From positions 66,073,001 to 66,137,000 of the forward strand of contig OY856411.1 of assembly GCA_963693085.1 (NCBI GenBank): DNA of 64,000 bases, read 5' to 3'. A program made the translations under genes and the position numbers. The DNA comes from Alisma plantago-aquatica (taxonomy: Eukaryota; Streptophyta; Magnoliopsida; Alismatales; Alismataceae). Under the pieces are notes generated by a model. The model was given only the letters and a program-made list of their open reading frames with translations, had not been told where the DNA came from and did not search any database. Position 1 is the stretch's first letter. Every line of letters starts with the position of its first letter. Of the stretch, positions 11,472 to 24,135 are shown piece by piece.

Positions 11472-13019
11472 CATCAAGTCTCCACATAACATCTTAATGT
11501 CATGGAGATGCCATAGAACTTTGATCAACACAAAGTTCTTTCACACATGATTATCATGGAATCTGTCATATAGGACACATACTCCACTGTCCTTTTCAAT
11601 ATAGACTGTAGAGTCAACTCTGAGTCAAGTAACAGTTTTCTTAGTTAGAGAATCATTATGCATACCTTATTTAACTCAGGTGTCAAACCTCGTTGATTTG
11701 TCACCTTTTCAACTTACATCTTTATGTAATAAGATCCTTGATCTTGGAAGTTTTCTATACCCCTCACTTAGTTTGTCATTTCTCTTTCAAGGAAAGACTG
11801 GAGTTACGTTCTGTCACCCACTTGGGTAGTACAAGTCTTATCATGCATCTGTTGTGCCACTCAAATCTATTGACACAACACTAAACTTTCTTATGACTTG
11901 TATCAATTATCCCTTTAGATATTTATTTTTCTTTTCATAAGGAGAGGTTACTTATTAAATAAGAACTATCTCAAAGGTATCTCTAGATGTTATGTATAAG
12001 CTATCTCAACAAATCTGGATAGCGGTATTCTAGGAAATTATCTTTAGCTTAATCAACTTTTCCAAAACAATTCTACAATTGTTCCTTCAACTCATACATG
12101 TTTGCTGATGTGATGTTTATGCAGGGCATAAACCCCTAACATATGGTATCCATACTATAGTATGTAACTAGAATAATTTCGAAGTTGGCCCTTCTAGGTA
12201 ACCAAACATTACTTCTTATCAGGAGCCATGTTCCCATTTTCTCATATCATTGAAAGTTCTTGGATACTAGGATTCTTTACCTTGGTATCCATTATATGTG
12301 CCAAAAATACATCACATCATCATCATGATTACTAGATCTGGGTATTCAGACCCTCAGTCCATCACTGAACATTGTTACCTCTCATCATGTAAATTTCACC
12401 TCTAGGTCCTCAGACCAAGGTATACATTATACTAAACATCTTCTTTTGTTTATAAATTGATTTATGATTAACTCAGATCCCTTCCTATTTCAATTAGGAT
12501 GTGGTAAAAATATTCGTGCCACATCTCCTACTTCGTTAGGCTCTTTAGATTGTCTCAAAATGACTACTTGATCAGAGTAATCAGAAAGATAGCAATCTAA
12601 GAGTTCCATACTTACCTTGCTTTCAATAGATGAATACCTGGCCAGGGTATTCAATAACTGAAATTAGATAGTATGCATTTGTTTTATATTATGTTTCATC
12701 TCTTTAAATATTTCTTCTTAGTATCTCAAATTTTCTCTGGGTGTTTCTTTTACACCTCTTCCTTTTCTACATGAAGATAGAAATTTCAAACATATGAGAG
12801 AATATTAATCTAAATATGGGTTCTCATCCTTCTTATCTCTTCCTTATGTCCTCACATGAATAATTAAAGGAAGTTCAACAACAACTACCTTCTTATGATT
12901 ATCAGATAAAATCAAGAGAAGACATATCATAATGAAAAAGCTCTATCTGACTATCACCCCTCACAGTCATCTACCACTTTAGGTTGACTCAAACATAGAT
13001 TTTAGTTATTTCATGCTGT
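11472..13019 (-). mobile_element. Internal region of gypsy element C downstream of gag
   Basis: Read on the minus strand, this is colinear with the inside of element B downstream of its gag. Matching pieces are 12555-12640 with 27340-27430, 12130-12160 with 28015-28045, and 11472-11490 with 28128-28145. It lacks protease, RT and integrase. It stops abruptly at 11472, where LTR A is inserted. A stretch at about 12240-12430 instead resembles LTR sequence (compare 19540-19640). No gene is seen. Confidence 0.72.
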
Positions 13020-13744
13020 TTCTTTTGCCTTTTTAGACTATTAGGTTGTAACTGTCATAAGACCTATCGAGTTTTCCTCGGTTGTTGGGTCATTTACTCC
13101 CTTATTTTTGAATAAAACGATTTATTATACTTAACATGTCCATTTCTTGTCCTCGTACCACCATCTTTTTGGTCTTATTACCGATGTAGGAGCTAGGTCA
13201 GGAGTTCTTATAGGTGGAAAGTTAGGATTTTTTCCTGTAATTAATGACGACTATCCTTGTGTACTAGGCATTTATTGCACTGGTGGTACCAAAAACATTG
13301 GCTTTTTGGAACAACTAGGCAAATGTCTCTAGAATTATAAAGACCTCTCCTTAATTCTCAGCTTATTGCCCCTCCTTGGGCATTGCCATCACAGATGCAC
13401 TATCTTTCTATGCTTATGGAAGAGTCTATTTTCTTTCCATATGTTAATCCTTCTCATATTTATCACCGTTCAGCATGAATATGTCAATCAAGAACCCTTT
13501 TAGAACTCAAAGTTTCTACATTGAGGGCTGGTAACCTAGGTTGTAATGCTAGTGTCTAGTCCATTATATTCATCACTGTTGTCCTACCATATCCAACAAG
13601 AGCATAAAAAGCAAGATTCTGTATCTTGATTGAATCCAGATGGTAATTCTCAAGCACTCATTCTTCTCTTGCATGATCCCTTGCACCCTCTCGAGGTATA
13701 ACAACATTGCTCTTAGCAACATGTTCATGGTGTTCTCCAGTCAT
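13020..13744 (-). pseudogene. gag: Degraded gypsy gag of element C
   Basis: It is recognised by colinearity with the gag of element B (25882-27024). It starts at an ATG at 13744, the same position relative to a conserved CTTCTGC leader stretch, and the first 40 codons align with B's (EHHEHVA versus QHEEYAA; then a GAR stretch). Further on, the IRTPDLAPTSVI region matches B's VRNRASDIASTSVT region just before the zinc knuckle. The frame is broken by many stops, the zinc knuckle is unrecognisable, and several hundred bases of the capsid part are missing. It is a dead copy. Confidence 0.65.
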
Positions 13745-13802
13745 TTTTAAACTTCACCCTTTCTTCTACACAAGCAGAAGTCATTATAGGATATACTGGA
13801 GG

Positions 13803-16800
13803 TGTGACATCCCGTCATCACTCAGAAAACGTAATGCCATGTGAAAATGTGTGGAACTACCATAAACCACACATTTACCAAAAACACAGGTTAATTGAAA
13901 CCGTTAGCGGAAAACATCATATGAGAGAAACTATTACAGCTGGGTCATCATCCTGCAAGGAAAAAAGTTATATTTACAAGAGCATGAAATATGTCCATTG
14001 TTACATATGATCCATCTGTTCCATATCAATAGAGGATGCATCACCTGTTTATGTACAAATCAGGCCTAACCAGGCCAACATCATGATACAAAAGCATACT
14101 GAGATCATACATTGTAAAACCTCGTCAAAACATCTTCAAGGACCCGAGTGTACAGGGAGACTCTTGGACACTACTACAACAACCATAGAAACATCAAATC
14201 CAACCTTAGCTTCTACTTATCTACTTGCTGCTCAGCCACAACCTTACGATCACCACCACGTCTAGCTCGATCACCTAAAAAGGTTGTAAACCAACGGGGT
14301 GAGACACACAGTCCCAGTGAGAAACATAACTCCCAGCCAAACTATAAAACCTTAGGAGAGCTAATACAGATAAAGCACGTAACTGATATACGTTGATCAT
14401 ATATGCATCATAATGAGCAGAGCTAACTTTATAACATCCAACCAGAACATATGAGAGGCATATTACCAGATAATACATGGAATATGATTGATAAGACAAG
14501 TCTTACAAGAACTTATCATCATATCTGAGAAACATGTAATTAGCTACAAGATAAATCTAGAAAAATTATACAAATAAGGCCTCAGCCAAAGTTCTATGTT
14601 TTCCATAAGCAGGTATACTATATGACTAGATTACGATTTATTATGCCCTGAGGAAGTGAGCCATACCACTTCAATCCAACCTTTGACTACAAAGCCCAAA
14701 ACTGGTGTCATACCAAGTAAATGGAAAATCTGGACTCTATGACCTCACCTCTTCATGGTGAGTGCATGATATCCAAAGTAGGACTGCAGTCTCATGCTTA
14801 AGTGGCCTCAACCACAGGGTCAGCCCCGCAAGCTACGCTTATCTCTAGCCCACCTTGGTACAGGTCACGGTGCTAGAATATCTTGAGCCACGGGCATGTT
14901 CACCGTGCTCCTAAGCCATGAACGCATTCATGCTCTATCATACTGAGCCATGGGAATGTTCACCATGGTCTTACATATATTTGAGTCTACAACCATAGTT
15001 GTACTCTATCCCTCCTATTTTCGGCTAGGAGAAACCCCACATACTCAACAATATGTGCTCGGGGTTAACCCGCAGGAGAACCTATTTCACCATCACTAGC
15101 TACTGACGATGATGGATCTATGGCCAGGGCAAACTACATGAAATATTCATCTCTAATTAATTAGTATGTTTTAAGTGGATTGTTGTGGCAATCAGGTTAT
15201 AAAACATAAGCAACATTGTGTTATATTGTTACTATTCTCATCACATTGCCATTAACATCATCGTATTTCCATGGGATCTCAATCCCTCATTTTACCACAT
15301 AAAGCCACTTCCTCTCAAGGCTTTATCATCATGCATCATCATGGGATATCAATCCCTCATCTCATTACCAGAGGATAACACCTCAAAAAGTCTTTATCAG
15401 GTCACTAGACCTTTCTCATCATACTATGATACATGTTATCTCATCATCAAGGAACATCATCATTAAGTGTCACACAAAGCACATATATACATCATAGTTG
15501 TTACATGGCTATGAATTCAATTGGTGATACCTATATGGTTAGAATGCATAGTAGAAGAGATAACTTGATCACCAAAAGTCATACTTTAGAGAACATATCA
15601 TGACTATCATGTCATTAAGATTTAAGGTGCATAGGATTGGAACAACATCCATTATTATAACACATGGAGCATAAAATTGTAGCTGGTAAACAACTCATGT
15701 TATATTATGTTACCATGCTATGGGTATCCACCATACCCTATAGATCATACAACCATGATCAACCATCAAACTTATCAAAGGTTCACCTACCATCATCCTT
15801 AGGTAACCATCATACCACTGGTTACAACCTATCTTATCATATTCCATCATAGTCAAGGAATGGGCTCAAGATAATAAGAAAACGTTATCAGTGTTATCAG
15901 GTTAGGGCACAACCCACACTAGAGGTGTCGTCTACCCTCACCAAAGGGGATAACGGGTACAACACAACCCTCACTAAAAGGATATCAGGTAGGGAATTAT
16001 CCTCATATAAGGGTGTAGGACACTACAAAACTCTAGGGCGCCAAGTCTCCTATCGGTCACCAACCATATCAGACATCCATCGTATCAGGTAACAAAGGTC
16101 AGGTTGATATCGGATAACACACACCATGGTGGCCAAGACTAGAGTTAGGGTTTCCATGTCACCCAACCTCATATCGGTCAATCACCAACTCTATCACCCA
16201 AGGTACATCCATGTCGGCCAAAGCATCATGTCAGGCAACCAAGGTTAGGGTTTCTCCTATCGGTCAAAGCATCAACCTGTCGACCAACAAACAACATCAT
16301 GGGATGCACACCATATCACCCAAGAAACTAGATCGCCCCAACTAGGGTTAGGCTCCCAATCGCCCAAGGAACATCCCTGCCGGCCAACCAAACTGTCCAT
16401 CCTCATATTGACCAAGTTCTAGATCTCACCTCACAACTCAAGGAAGGAGGGGTTTTGCTCAGCACTTAATCATCAAGGCCTGACCTGTCCATGTCGCCCA
16501 ATGTATCAAAAGACCATATTGGGCAAACACCATATCGGCCAAGAACATATCGCCCAACAACATCTTGGGTAGAATCTCATATCGGTCAAAGGGGTCAACA
16601 AGACACTCATCAGCATATCGTCCATACTCAACCCAAGAAGAGGGATATCGGGCAAGAGTCCAAAAGGCCATATTGGGTTGGTCATCTTAAACCTCAAGAC
16701 TACCACCATGAAACCCTTAAAGATCAAGAGAGTTGGCTCACCTCTCAACAACTAATTGAGAGGGGTTTTGCACAACCTCTATCATATATCAGGCAACAAG

Positions 16801-17874
16801 ATGGATCATCACCATATCATAACCAACAAGGTCTAGGGAACATACTAGAGGAAAAACATCACTAACAAGATATGCATGGCCGATCAAGATAACATATAAC
16901 AAATCTACATAAAAAGTAGGTAGTATAGTTAGGGTTAGGAGTTATGTAACCCGCTTCAAGCACACTCCTCAAGCTCCAAAGCTCCAAGAACCAAGATCCA
17001 AGCTCCAAGCTCCAAGGCACCACCTTCGGCCACCTCAAGAAGAGAAGAACAACTCATAAACACCATGGTCAAAAAATAAGCAAGAAGGAGGAGGTGCCAG
17101 GGAAAGAGAGAAGGATACTCAACTTAGGAGAAGAAAAGGAGCAAGGTAGCAAGGGGTATCGGCCAAGGTACCAGCTGTATCGACCACCACTTCCTCTTCT
17201 ACATTCCTAGCTCGACAACCAAAGGAAAGAGAGAAAATAAGGGTACTAAAGAGGCCTAGCAAGAAAGGAGGGTTGCTTATATACTAAGGGGTGAAGGGAG
17301 ATAGCAAGATAAGGTGGCACCCGACCCTAGCACACTTGCCCTCAGGTCATGCCACATGCTAACACCCCCAAAAACACATGTCCACGAATTGCCACCCACT
17401 TAGCAAAGCAACTGCCACTTGTCCAAAGATGGTGACACAAACGAGGCTAGGTGGAGGGTGTGTGTCGCCCAACATGTCAAAGCGACACACCATGGCCGAT
17501 ACACATCTTGCCTGATACAACCAAGCACTCCTATTGGACGATACACCAGGGTCCAGCCCGATATCAAGCTCCAACAAGTCTCAACAAGGCTCAACACAAC
17601 TCAACAAGGCTCAACAAAGCCCAAGGCTAGTCAAGAAAAGAGCCCAACCCATCCTTTCAACCCTAGAGGATGCAAGGAGAGAGAAAGACATCTCTCAAGA
17701 TGATAAACTTGCACATCAACCCTAGAACTTGGGTAATTTGCAAGTTGCACCTCAACCTCTCAACAAAGCACAAGAAAACCCTAATCACAACTTTAGGTGA
17801 TTAGCAAGCATCTAAACATCATGTTTAGCCAAAACAAATAGGGTAATCCCAAAATGAGGTTCAGGGTCCTTACA
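13803..17874 (-). mobile_element. Gypsy element G1, 3' LTR (4072 bp)
   Basis: On the minus strand it begins TGTAAGGACCCTG at 17874, immediately after the integrase stop codon, and ends GGATGTCACA at 13803. The bases outside the left end are GGAGG, the expected target duplication, and they lie within the leader of element C. A minus-strand TATA box is at about 17275-17285. The segment 15900-17560 is unusually rich in TATCGGCCA and TATCGGTCA words. ORFs in this stretch have no family resemblance and are chance frames. Confidence 0.82.
17275..17285 (-). promoter_or_regulatory. TATA box of G1 LTR
   Basis: The minus strand reads AGTATATAAGC, about 590 bp into the LTR. Confidence 0.5.
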
Positions 17875-17886
17875 AGCCATAAACCT

Positions 17887-18526
17887 CTACAAAAGGATTT
17901 TGTCCCCAAAATCCGAAGAGAAAACTGAGGGATATGTCCTACTCATCTCTACCTCAAGCTCCCACCTAGCTTCCTCGATGCTACGATGATGCCAAAGAAC
18001 CTTCACAAGGACTAGGTCCTTCCACTTCAACTTCTTCAGTCTTCTGTTAAGGATCATCACTGGACCTTCCTCATAGGTCACATCTTCATCAAGCTCAACT
18101 TTAACTAGCTGTATTAATGTCTTTGTTCCTGGGTGACTTTTCTTCAACATACTGACATGGAACACTGGATGCAACCTATGAAACTTTGGTGGTAGTTCTA
18201 ACTTGTAAGCCACTTTGCCAACACGTGCTATCACCAGATATGGTCCCATATACCTAGGAGCCAACTTGCCTTTTCGACCAAACCTCAGCCCACCTTTCCA
18301 CAAAGAGAACTTGAGATACACCTTGTCTTCCTCATGGAACTCCAGAGGTCGTCGACGATTATCTGTGTACGACTTCTGTCTGTCCTGTGCTTCTTTCAAC
18401 TATTGTCGTATCGCTTTGATCTTCTCTGTCGTCTGCTGCACTAACTGTGGACCGAAAAGCTGATATTCATTAGACTCATACCAACATAAAAGAGATCTTC
18501 ACTTTCTGCCATATAAAGCATCATTA
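17887..18526 (-). pseudogene. pol: Gypsy G1 integrase C-terminal part (interrupted by solo LTR S)
   Basis: This is the C-terminal DNA-binding part of a Ty3/gypsy integrase. An open stretch (17887-18399) carries the family signatures RPLEF, DKVYLKFS, GKLAPRYMGPY, YKLELPP and HPVFHVSMLKK, then a tail ending YPSVFSSDFGDKILL. Upstream in the same frame are the GPY-preceding DALYGRK and NEYQLFGPQLV motifs, with two stops. The sequence picks up exactly where the integrase at 37090-37566 stops: the ends read SIAP on one side and NDALYGRK on the other once LTR S and one target duplication are removed. The stop codon is only 13 bases from the 3' LTR. Confidence 0.85.
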
Positions 18527-18531
18527 GGTGT
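18527..18531. repeat. Target-site duplication of solo LTR S (left copy)
   Basis: GGTGT here pairs with GGTGC at 37085-37089. The single difference is at a CpG, as expected from methyl-cytosine decay. Confidence 0.75.
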
Positions 18532-19659
18532 TGAAACGACCGTTATCAAACCAACAAACAAATTGTTATAATTAAGAATTTATAAACTGAGTAGAGGTTC
18601 TTTTTATATTAACAGACATGATAAATCAATGTATGGACAGAATGAGATAATCTTCTTTCTTAAGGAGAACATTACTTCTACCCATGGTAGAGTCATAAAT
18701 TAGCTATCTTCTTTGCAAGGAATGTAAATAAACATAAATAACATCTATCAACTAAGATGTATAACTGAATTGCGTATCAATCAATGTTTTCCATATTCGA
18801 TCCTTAAATAGATATGCTACCGAATGATTACATTTTTCAATGACACTTATACCCTGAGGAGATGAGGTATACCTCTCATCTCCAACTGACCACTGTGAAG
18901 TCACAATCAGTACCATACAAGGTCAATGGAAGAGCTGGCTGCCATGACCTCCCTTGTCTCGGTCAGTATGAGACCACATGCAGGACATCTCGTGTCACTA
19001 TTAAATAGCTTTCTAAGGTATATTGGCAACTTCTCTATAGAGCTATAGTGGCGGCTGCACTCTCTTTGGCATCGAGAGATATCGTGTTTATCTCACATCG
19101 ATCAGGCATTCATCATCATCGGGAGATTCGTGATACATCCATCCAGACATATATAATGAAGGATTGAGAGAATTCATGTTTATCTCACATCAATCCCACA
19201 TTAGGGCATAAGGATATTCGCACCCATCACCCCCGTATATATAAAAATATGCCCTCTGAGTTATGCCGCAGAGAAACCCATTTCACCATTCAACATATGT
19301 TGACGCTGATGGATCTATGGTCAGGGTACTACATCATGAGATTCCACTTGGGTAATTAGGTGCATTACAATATTCTTTTTGCATCAAACAAGTTATAAGC
19401 ATCAATTATAAACAATTTCTGCAAAAAAATGTGTAAGACATCTATCGAGTACTTTTCAGATCTTTAGAACACATATAACATTTAGGTTTTCAATCCCTTT
19501 TCTCATTACTGGGAGTTCTCATCCCTTCTCATTATCATGGTTACTAGATCTGGGTATTCAAACCCTTAGATCATCACATAACATTATTATTTCTATAACA
19601 GATAATCATTATCTCTAGGTCCTCAGACCAAGGTATTCATTTTACTTGTTACACAAGTA

Positions 19660-19923
19660 TTCCATATAGATCACAAGGCCATTACACATCTTGTTACCTC
19701 TCACTAGGCAACAACTTATTCATATGGCTCACAAAGCCAGTGCACATCTTGTCACCTCTCACTAGGCAACAACTTGTTCATATGGCTCACAAGGCCATTA
19801 CACATCTTGTCACTTCTCACCTGGCAACAACTTGTCCATATGGCTCACAAGGCCATTACACATCTTGTCACCTCTCACTAGGCAAAAACTTATTCATATG
19901 GATCACAAGGTCATTACACATCT
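19660..19923 (-). repeat. 58-bp tandem repeat in solo LTR S, left part
   Basis: Four to five copies of the unit seen at 9491-9840, in reverse orientation. The array is cut by element B and continues at 34128-34230. Confidence 0.88.
19919..19923. repeat. Target-site duplication of element B (left)
   Basis: CATCT, identical to 34123-34127. Confidence 0.92.
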
Positions 19924-20804
19924 TGTAACATCCCTGACCTGGGTTATGAATTAACCCTAGATGTTTTGCCTAATAAGGTTGAGTAGATTCTTAATCTTAT
20001 CTTGGGAAGAGTAATTAGGCCTCATAAGAAACTTACGTTTCAATTTTGGTCCTGTTTGAACAATGTTGAAGCAATGATTGCTTATTTTGGACTAAAGTGC
20101 AAATTACCCAAGTTGAGGGGTCAACTTGAAAAGGTTGCATGATAAGATGTTCCTCTGATGTTGAGACATCATAAGAATGAATATGATGTAGTGGTATGGT
20201 TTTCACTAGCTTGGGCACCAAGATTAAGCTTGTAAAGCAATGTTGTGCATTAAAACCAATATTTGGTGAAAAGTGCAATTTACCCAAAACCTAGGGTTCA
20301 ATATGCAAAATTGCCACTTCAATAAGGTCCTTAATGTTTCTTGGAATCATGTAGAGCAAAGAAAATGAGAGGGGAATCACATTTGAATTAAGTTGGAGGA
20401 GAGAGAATCTTGATATTAAAATAATCAAGATTTAATCATAAGTGAAACCCTAATTCAATTTAGGGAAAAAATGAATGTATTAATTAAAGGGCCTTCAACC
20501 AAACTGTTATTGGTTGATTTTGAAAAAGGATAGATGTTCCTTTTCCAAGATAAGGAACGAAAATATCTTAAGTAGGTGAAATTCCACTCACCTTATTATA
20601 AAGAAAAGTAATATCCACTCACATATGGGATATTATATTATAAGCATTAAGGTGCTTAATTTGCTTTTCTTTAAATTGAGGATAATGAAGGAGAATTAAA
20701 GGCAATGGAAGATGCCTCGTATCCAAGGAGTTGAGGGGGAAGAGGCAGCCATATTTTTGGTATTAATTGGATTTTAATAAGGCATTTTCTCTCTCTTCAA
20801 TTTC

Positions 20805-20814
20805 TTTATAAAAG
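20805..20814 (+). promoter_or_regulatory. TATA box of element B 5' LTR
   Basis: TTTATAAAAG, about 880 bp into the LTR. The 3' LTR copy is at about 29093-29102. Confidence 0.5.
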
Positions 20815-21339
20815 TGCCATTTCCAAGCCCAAACCAAGGCCTTTTTCAGATTTTCTTCTTTCCCTTGCTTGAAAAACTGACCAAGGAGCTAGGGAGGAGC
20901 AGTAGGACGACTCCCAACCTGTTGGTAAGCTCTTGACCTTCGTTCTCCTTGATTTCATGGTGGAAATTGAAAATAAATTATGGATTCCTTCTTATTTTGA
21001 TCTCCTCTTCAACCCTAGCCAACTTTTGCAATTAAAAGCTTGAGGACGAGCCTAGGGGGAGTTGCAAGAGCTTCATCCACCATTAATGGCGTGATCTTGG
21101 AGCTTTGGAGCTCAATTGGAGGTGGGTTTTATAACTTAAACCCTTAAACATTGCTATTGCATCAATTATCTATGCTTTGTTGATCGTTTTCTTCAATTTG
21201 ATACTCTTTTGATTCATTGTTGCAATTTCCATCAAGAACGGTTGCTTTTCTTGGTTTTTCTAAGGAAGGGGATGATGACATCATCCTATATGATTATCAA
21301 AATAAAAGTACTAAGCCAAACGGGTTTGATAGCTACTCC

Positions 21340-23110
21340 AAATCGTTTTAATTTGATTGGTTATGCGGTTTCAGCAAACCGTTTAAGGGAAAACGGTTTG
21401 AAACCGTTTGGGAGAACATGGTTTCAAAACCATTTGATATGGTTGACCAAGCATTGACCGTTTGAAAATTTTGTTCCTAATTATGTAGGCTGATAACCCT
21501 CCAAATTTGAGGGATTAACTCCCAAGGAATCGAGATTTGAAGACCAATCAATTAGGCAAATCGAATTGAATTAAGTGCTGATTTTCAACCTGATTAACTT
21601 GACCTGTTTGGGACAACGGTCTCAAAACCATTTGAGATGGTTGACCAAGCGTTTACCGTTTGGGATTCATGTTAATAATTATTTTGGTTAATAACCCTCC
21701 AAATTTGAGGGATTAACTCCAAATGAATCGTGAGTTGGAGCCTAATCAATTAGGGAAACCTAATTGGATTAAGTGCTGATTTTCAATCTGATTTAATTGA
21801 ACTTTTTGGGAAAACGGTTTCAAAACCGTTTGAGTGCGTTGACCAAGCGTTGACCGTTTGGGATTACTGATACAAATTATGTTTTCTAATGACTCACCAA
21901 ATTTGAGGGGTTAACTCCCAAAGAATCGTGAGTTGAAGGCTAATCAATTGGGCAAACCTTAATTGAAAACAGTGCTGAAATTCCAATGAGTTATTTTGAA
22001 ATTTTGGGTAAAATGACCCAAACGGTTTCAAAACCGTTTGGAGATTACCCAAACGGTTTCAAGACCGTTTGGGGGTCACCCAATACCGTTTGGAGGTCTA
22101 GGGGTGACTATGGTTGAGTGTTTGAAGATCCAAAGATGGGGTATGAACCCTAATCGGCTAAGTGCTGATTTTGTAATTGAACAAGTTGATGTTTTGGGTT
22201 AATTGACCCAAATGGTTTCAAAACTGTTTGGGGATTACCCAAACGGTTTCAATACCGTTTGGTGGTCACCCAAGACCGTTTGGAGGTCTAGGTTTGAGTA
22301 TGGTTAGGTATTTTAAGGTCTAAAGGTACCAAGCTGTTATACAATGCAATGCTAATTTGGTGATCAATCCAATGAACCAAACTCTAATTGGTTGACTTAG
22401 ATTTGAGTGATATGATGGGAAAACAGTCTCAAGACTGTTTGGAGGTCATCCAAACGACCTCAAGACCATTTAGGTTCAGGTCATACCCAATTTGGAAGAT
22501 GGTTCAATGGTTTCAAAGTAACTAGTCTTACATTGATTAGTATTGAAGGATCATCGATTCCAAACCCTAAATCAATTGAGTCAAACCCTAATTGATGACC
22601 AATTGAGGGTCAATTGAGGGTCAAATCAGTTGAAGGTTGACCTATTAAACTCAATTGAAGTATGAGCATAGGTGCAATTGATCATTGGTTCCATGAACTC
22701 AATGGTTGAAGATACAATGCAATCTATTGAAACTCAATTAGTAGCTTGACTGATGATCAACTTCAAAGCTCTAATTGGTGATTATAAACCCTAATCCCAT
22801 TGAGATCAGACCCTAATTGAAGTTCCATTTGAGGGGTGAGTTCATGATTCAATTGATGACTAAAATGGTGATCCAATTGGTTGAAATTCCATTGATTGGA
22901 ATTAAGTGTTGTTGAAGTCTTGATTGACTATTTGGTTCATGCGGTTTTGAGAGGTTTGGACCAAACGGTCTCAAGACCGTTTGGGACCAAACGGTCTCAA
23001 GACCATTTGAGAACAAATGGTCTCAAACCGTTTGAGACCCATGTGATTTCAAGTTCATGCGGTTTCAAAGCTTTTTGCTTAAACGGTTTCAAACCGTTTG
23101 TGGTTCAATT
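21340..23110. repeat. AAACGGTTT / AAACCGTTT dyad array in B 5' LTR
   Basis: Dozens of copies of a short word and its reverse complement occur, many arranged as near-perfect 20-bp palindromes such as AAACGGTCTCAAGACCGTTT. Most contain AACGG, the core recognised by three-repeat MYB factors. The array recurs at 29640-31420 in the 3' LTR. Confidence 0.85.
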
Positions 23111-23369
23111 TGGTTAATCCAATTGAGTACCTAATGTATTTGAAGGATCAATGGGTTGATCCAATTGAGTACCCAATGAAATTAAAGGCTCAAGTGACTA
23201 ATCCAAATGGATACCTAGTGAAATTGAAGGTTCCATAGATCAATCTATTTGGATACCTCATGTTATTGAAGGTCCAATGGATCAAACCTTTTTGGAAACC
23301 TAATGTAATTAGGTGAGAGATACCTTAATGGTACTAATTAATAATGCATAAAAAATGCATGGATCCAAT

Positions 23370-23990
23370 ACATGATGAAAACCCTATTTAAGGCTGATTC
23401 CATGCATAACCCTAATAAGAGGTTATCTACATGTGAAATCACTAATTAGGATGAATAGTAAACCCTAGTTGAGGATATATCTATGTTAAACCATAGTTGA
23501 GGGTGCATTCATGTGAAACCCTAATTGAGGGAGTATCCATGTGAAACCCCAACTAAGGGTGCATCCATGTGAAACCCCAGCTAAGGGTGCATCCATGTGA
23601 AACCCTAATTGAGAGTGATTTCATGAGAAACCCTGATTGGGAATTATTAGTAAACCCTAATTATGGGCAATGTGATATGAAACCCTAATGAAGGGTAATG
23701 CTATATGTAATCCCTATTCTGAAGAAGGGAGATGGTATGTGAAACCCTAATTGAGGGAGTATCCATGTGAAACCCCAACTAAGGGTGCATCCATGTGAAA
23801 CCCCAGCTAAGGGTGCATACATGTGAAACCCTAATTAAGAGTGATTTCATGAGAAACCCTAATTGGGAATGATTAGTAAACCCTAATTATGGGCAATGTG
23901 ATATGAAACCCTAATGAAGGGTGATGCTATATGTAATCCCTATTCTAAAGAAGGGAGATGGTATGTGAAACCCTAATCCCTAATGAAAGA
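23370..23990 (+). repeat. AAACCCTAA (telo-box) rich block in B 5' LTR
   Basis: Around ten exact AAACCCTAA words plus close variants (AAACCCCAA, AAACCCTGA) occur at irregular spacing. A roughly 226-bp direct duplication is present (near 23513 and 23738). The same block is at 31680-32300. It is not a telomere array, because the words are separated by 15-40 bp of unrelated sequence. Confidence 0.85.
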
Positions 23991-24029
23991 ATAGAATTCA
24001 TACTTGAATATGATTTATGAGGTGAATTC

Positions 24030-24135
24030 CTGTAGCACGACCGTGGTATCTTTCCTTTGCACGACCGTGCAAGGTAGCACGGCCGTGGTGACTTTCTTTG
24101 CACGGCCGTTCTTGGTTACACGGTCGTGGTACTCT
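24030..24135. repeat. GCACGGCCGTGC palindrome cluster in B 5' LTR
   Basis: Five to six copies of GCACGACCGTGC or CACGGCCGTG words lie within about 100 bp. The 3' LTR copy (32345-32510) has additional units, which explains most of the 84-bp length difference between the LTRs. Confidence 0.85.

Larger units (their letters stand above)
18532..19923 (-). mobile_element. Solo LTR S, 3' portion
   Basis: This is the end of an LTR of the same family as LTR A, in reverse orientation. On the minus strand it ends GGTCGTTTCA at 18532. It contains part of the 58-bp array (19660-19923). It is interrupted at 19923 by element B, and the remainder is at 34128-37084. Relative to LTR A it lacks about 497 bp of the R/U5 part (A 10929-11425). 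The reconstructed length is about 4349 bp. Confidence 0.85.

Noticed and set aside
16491..16865. 124-codon ORF in the G1 LTR
   Set aside because: Composition reflects the TATCGGCC repeats, it lies in U3, and overlapping frames on both strands are equally open.
23370..23990. Interstitial telomere array
   Set aside because: AAACCCT words are separated by unrelated 15-40 bp spacers and not tandem, so telo-box motifs are a better description.
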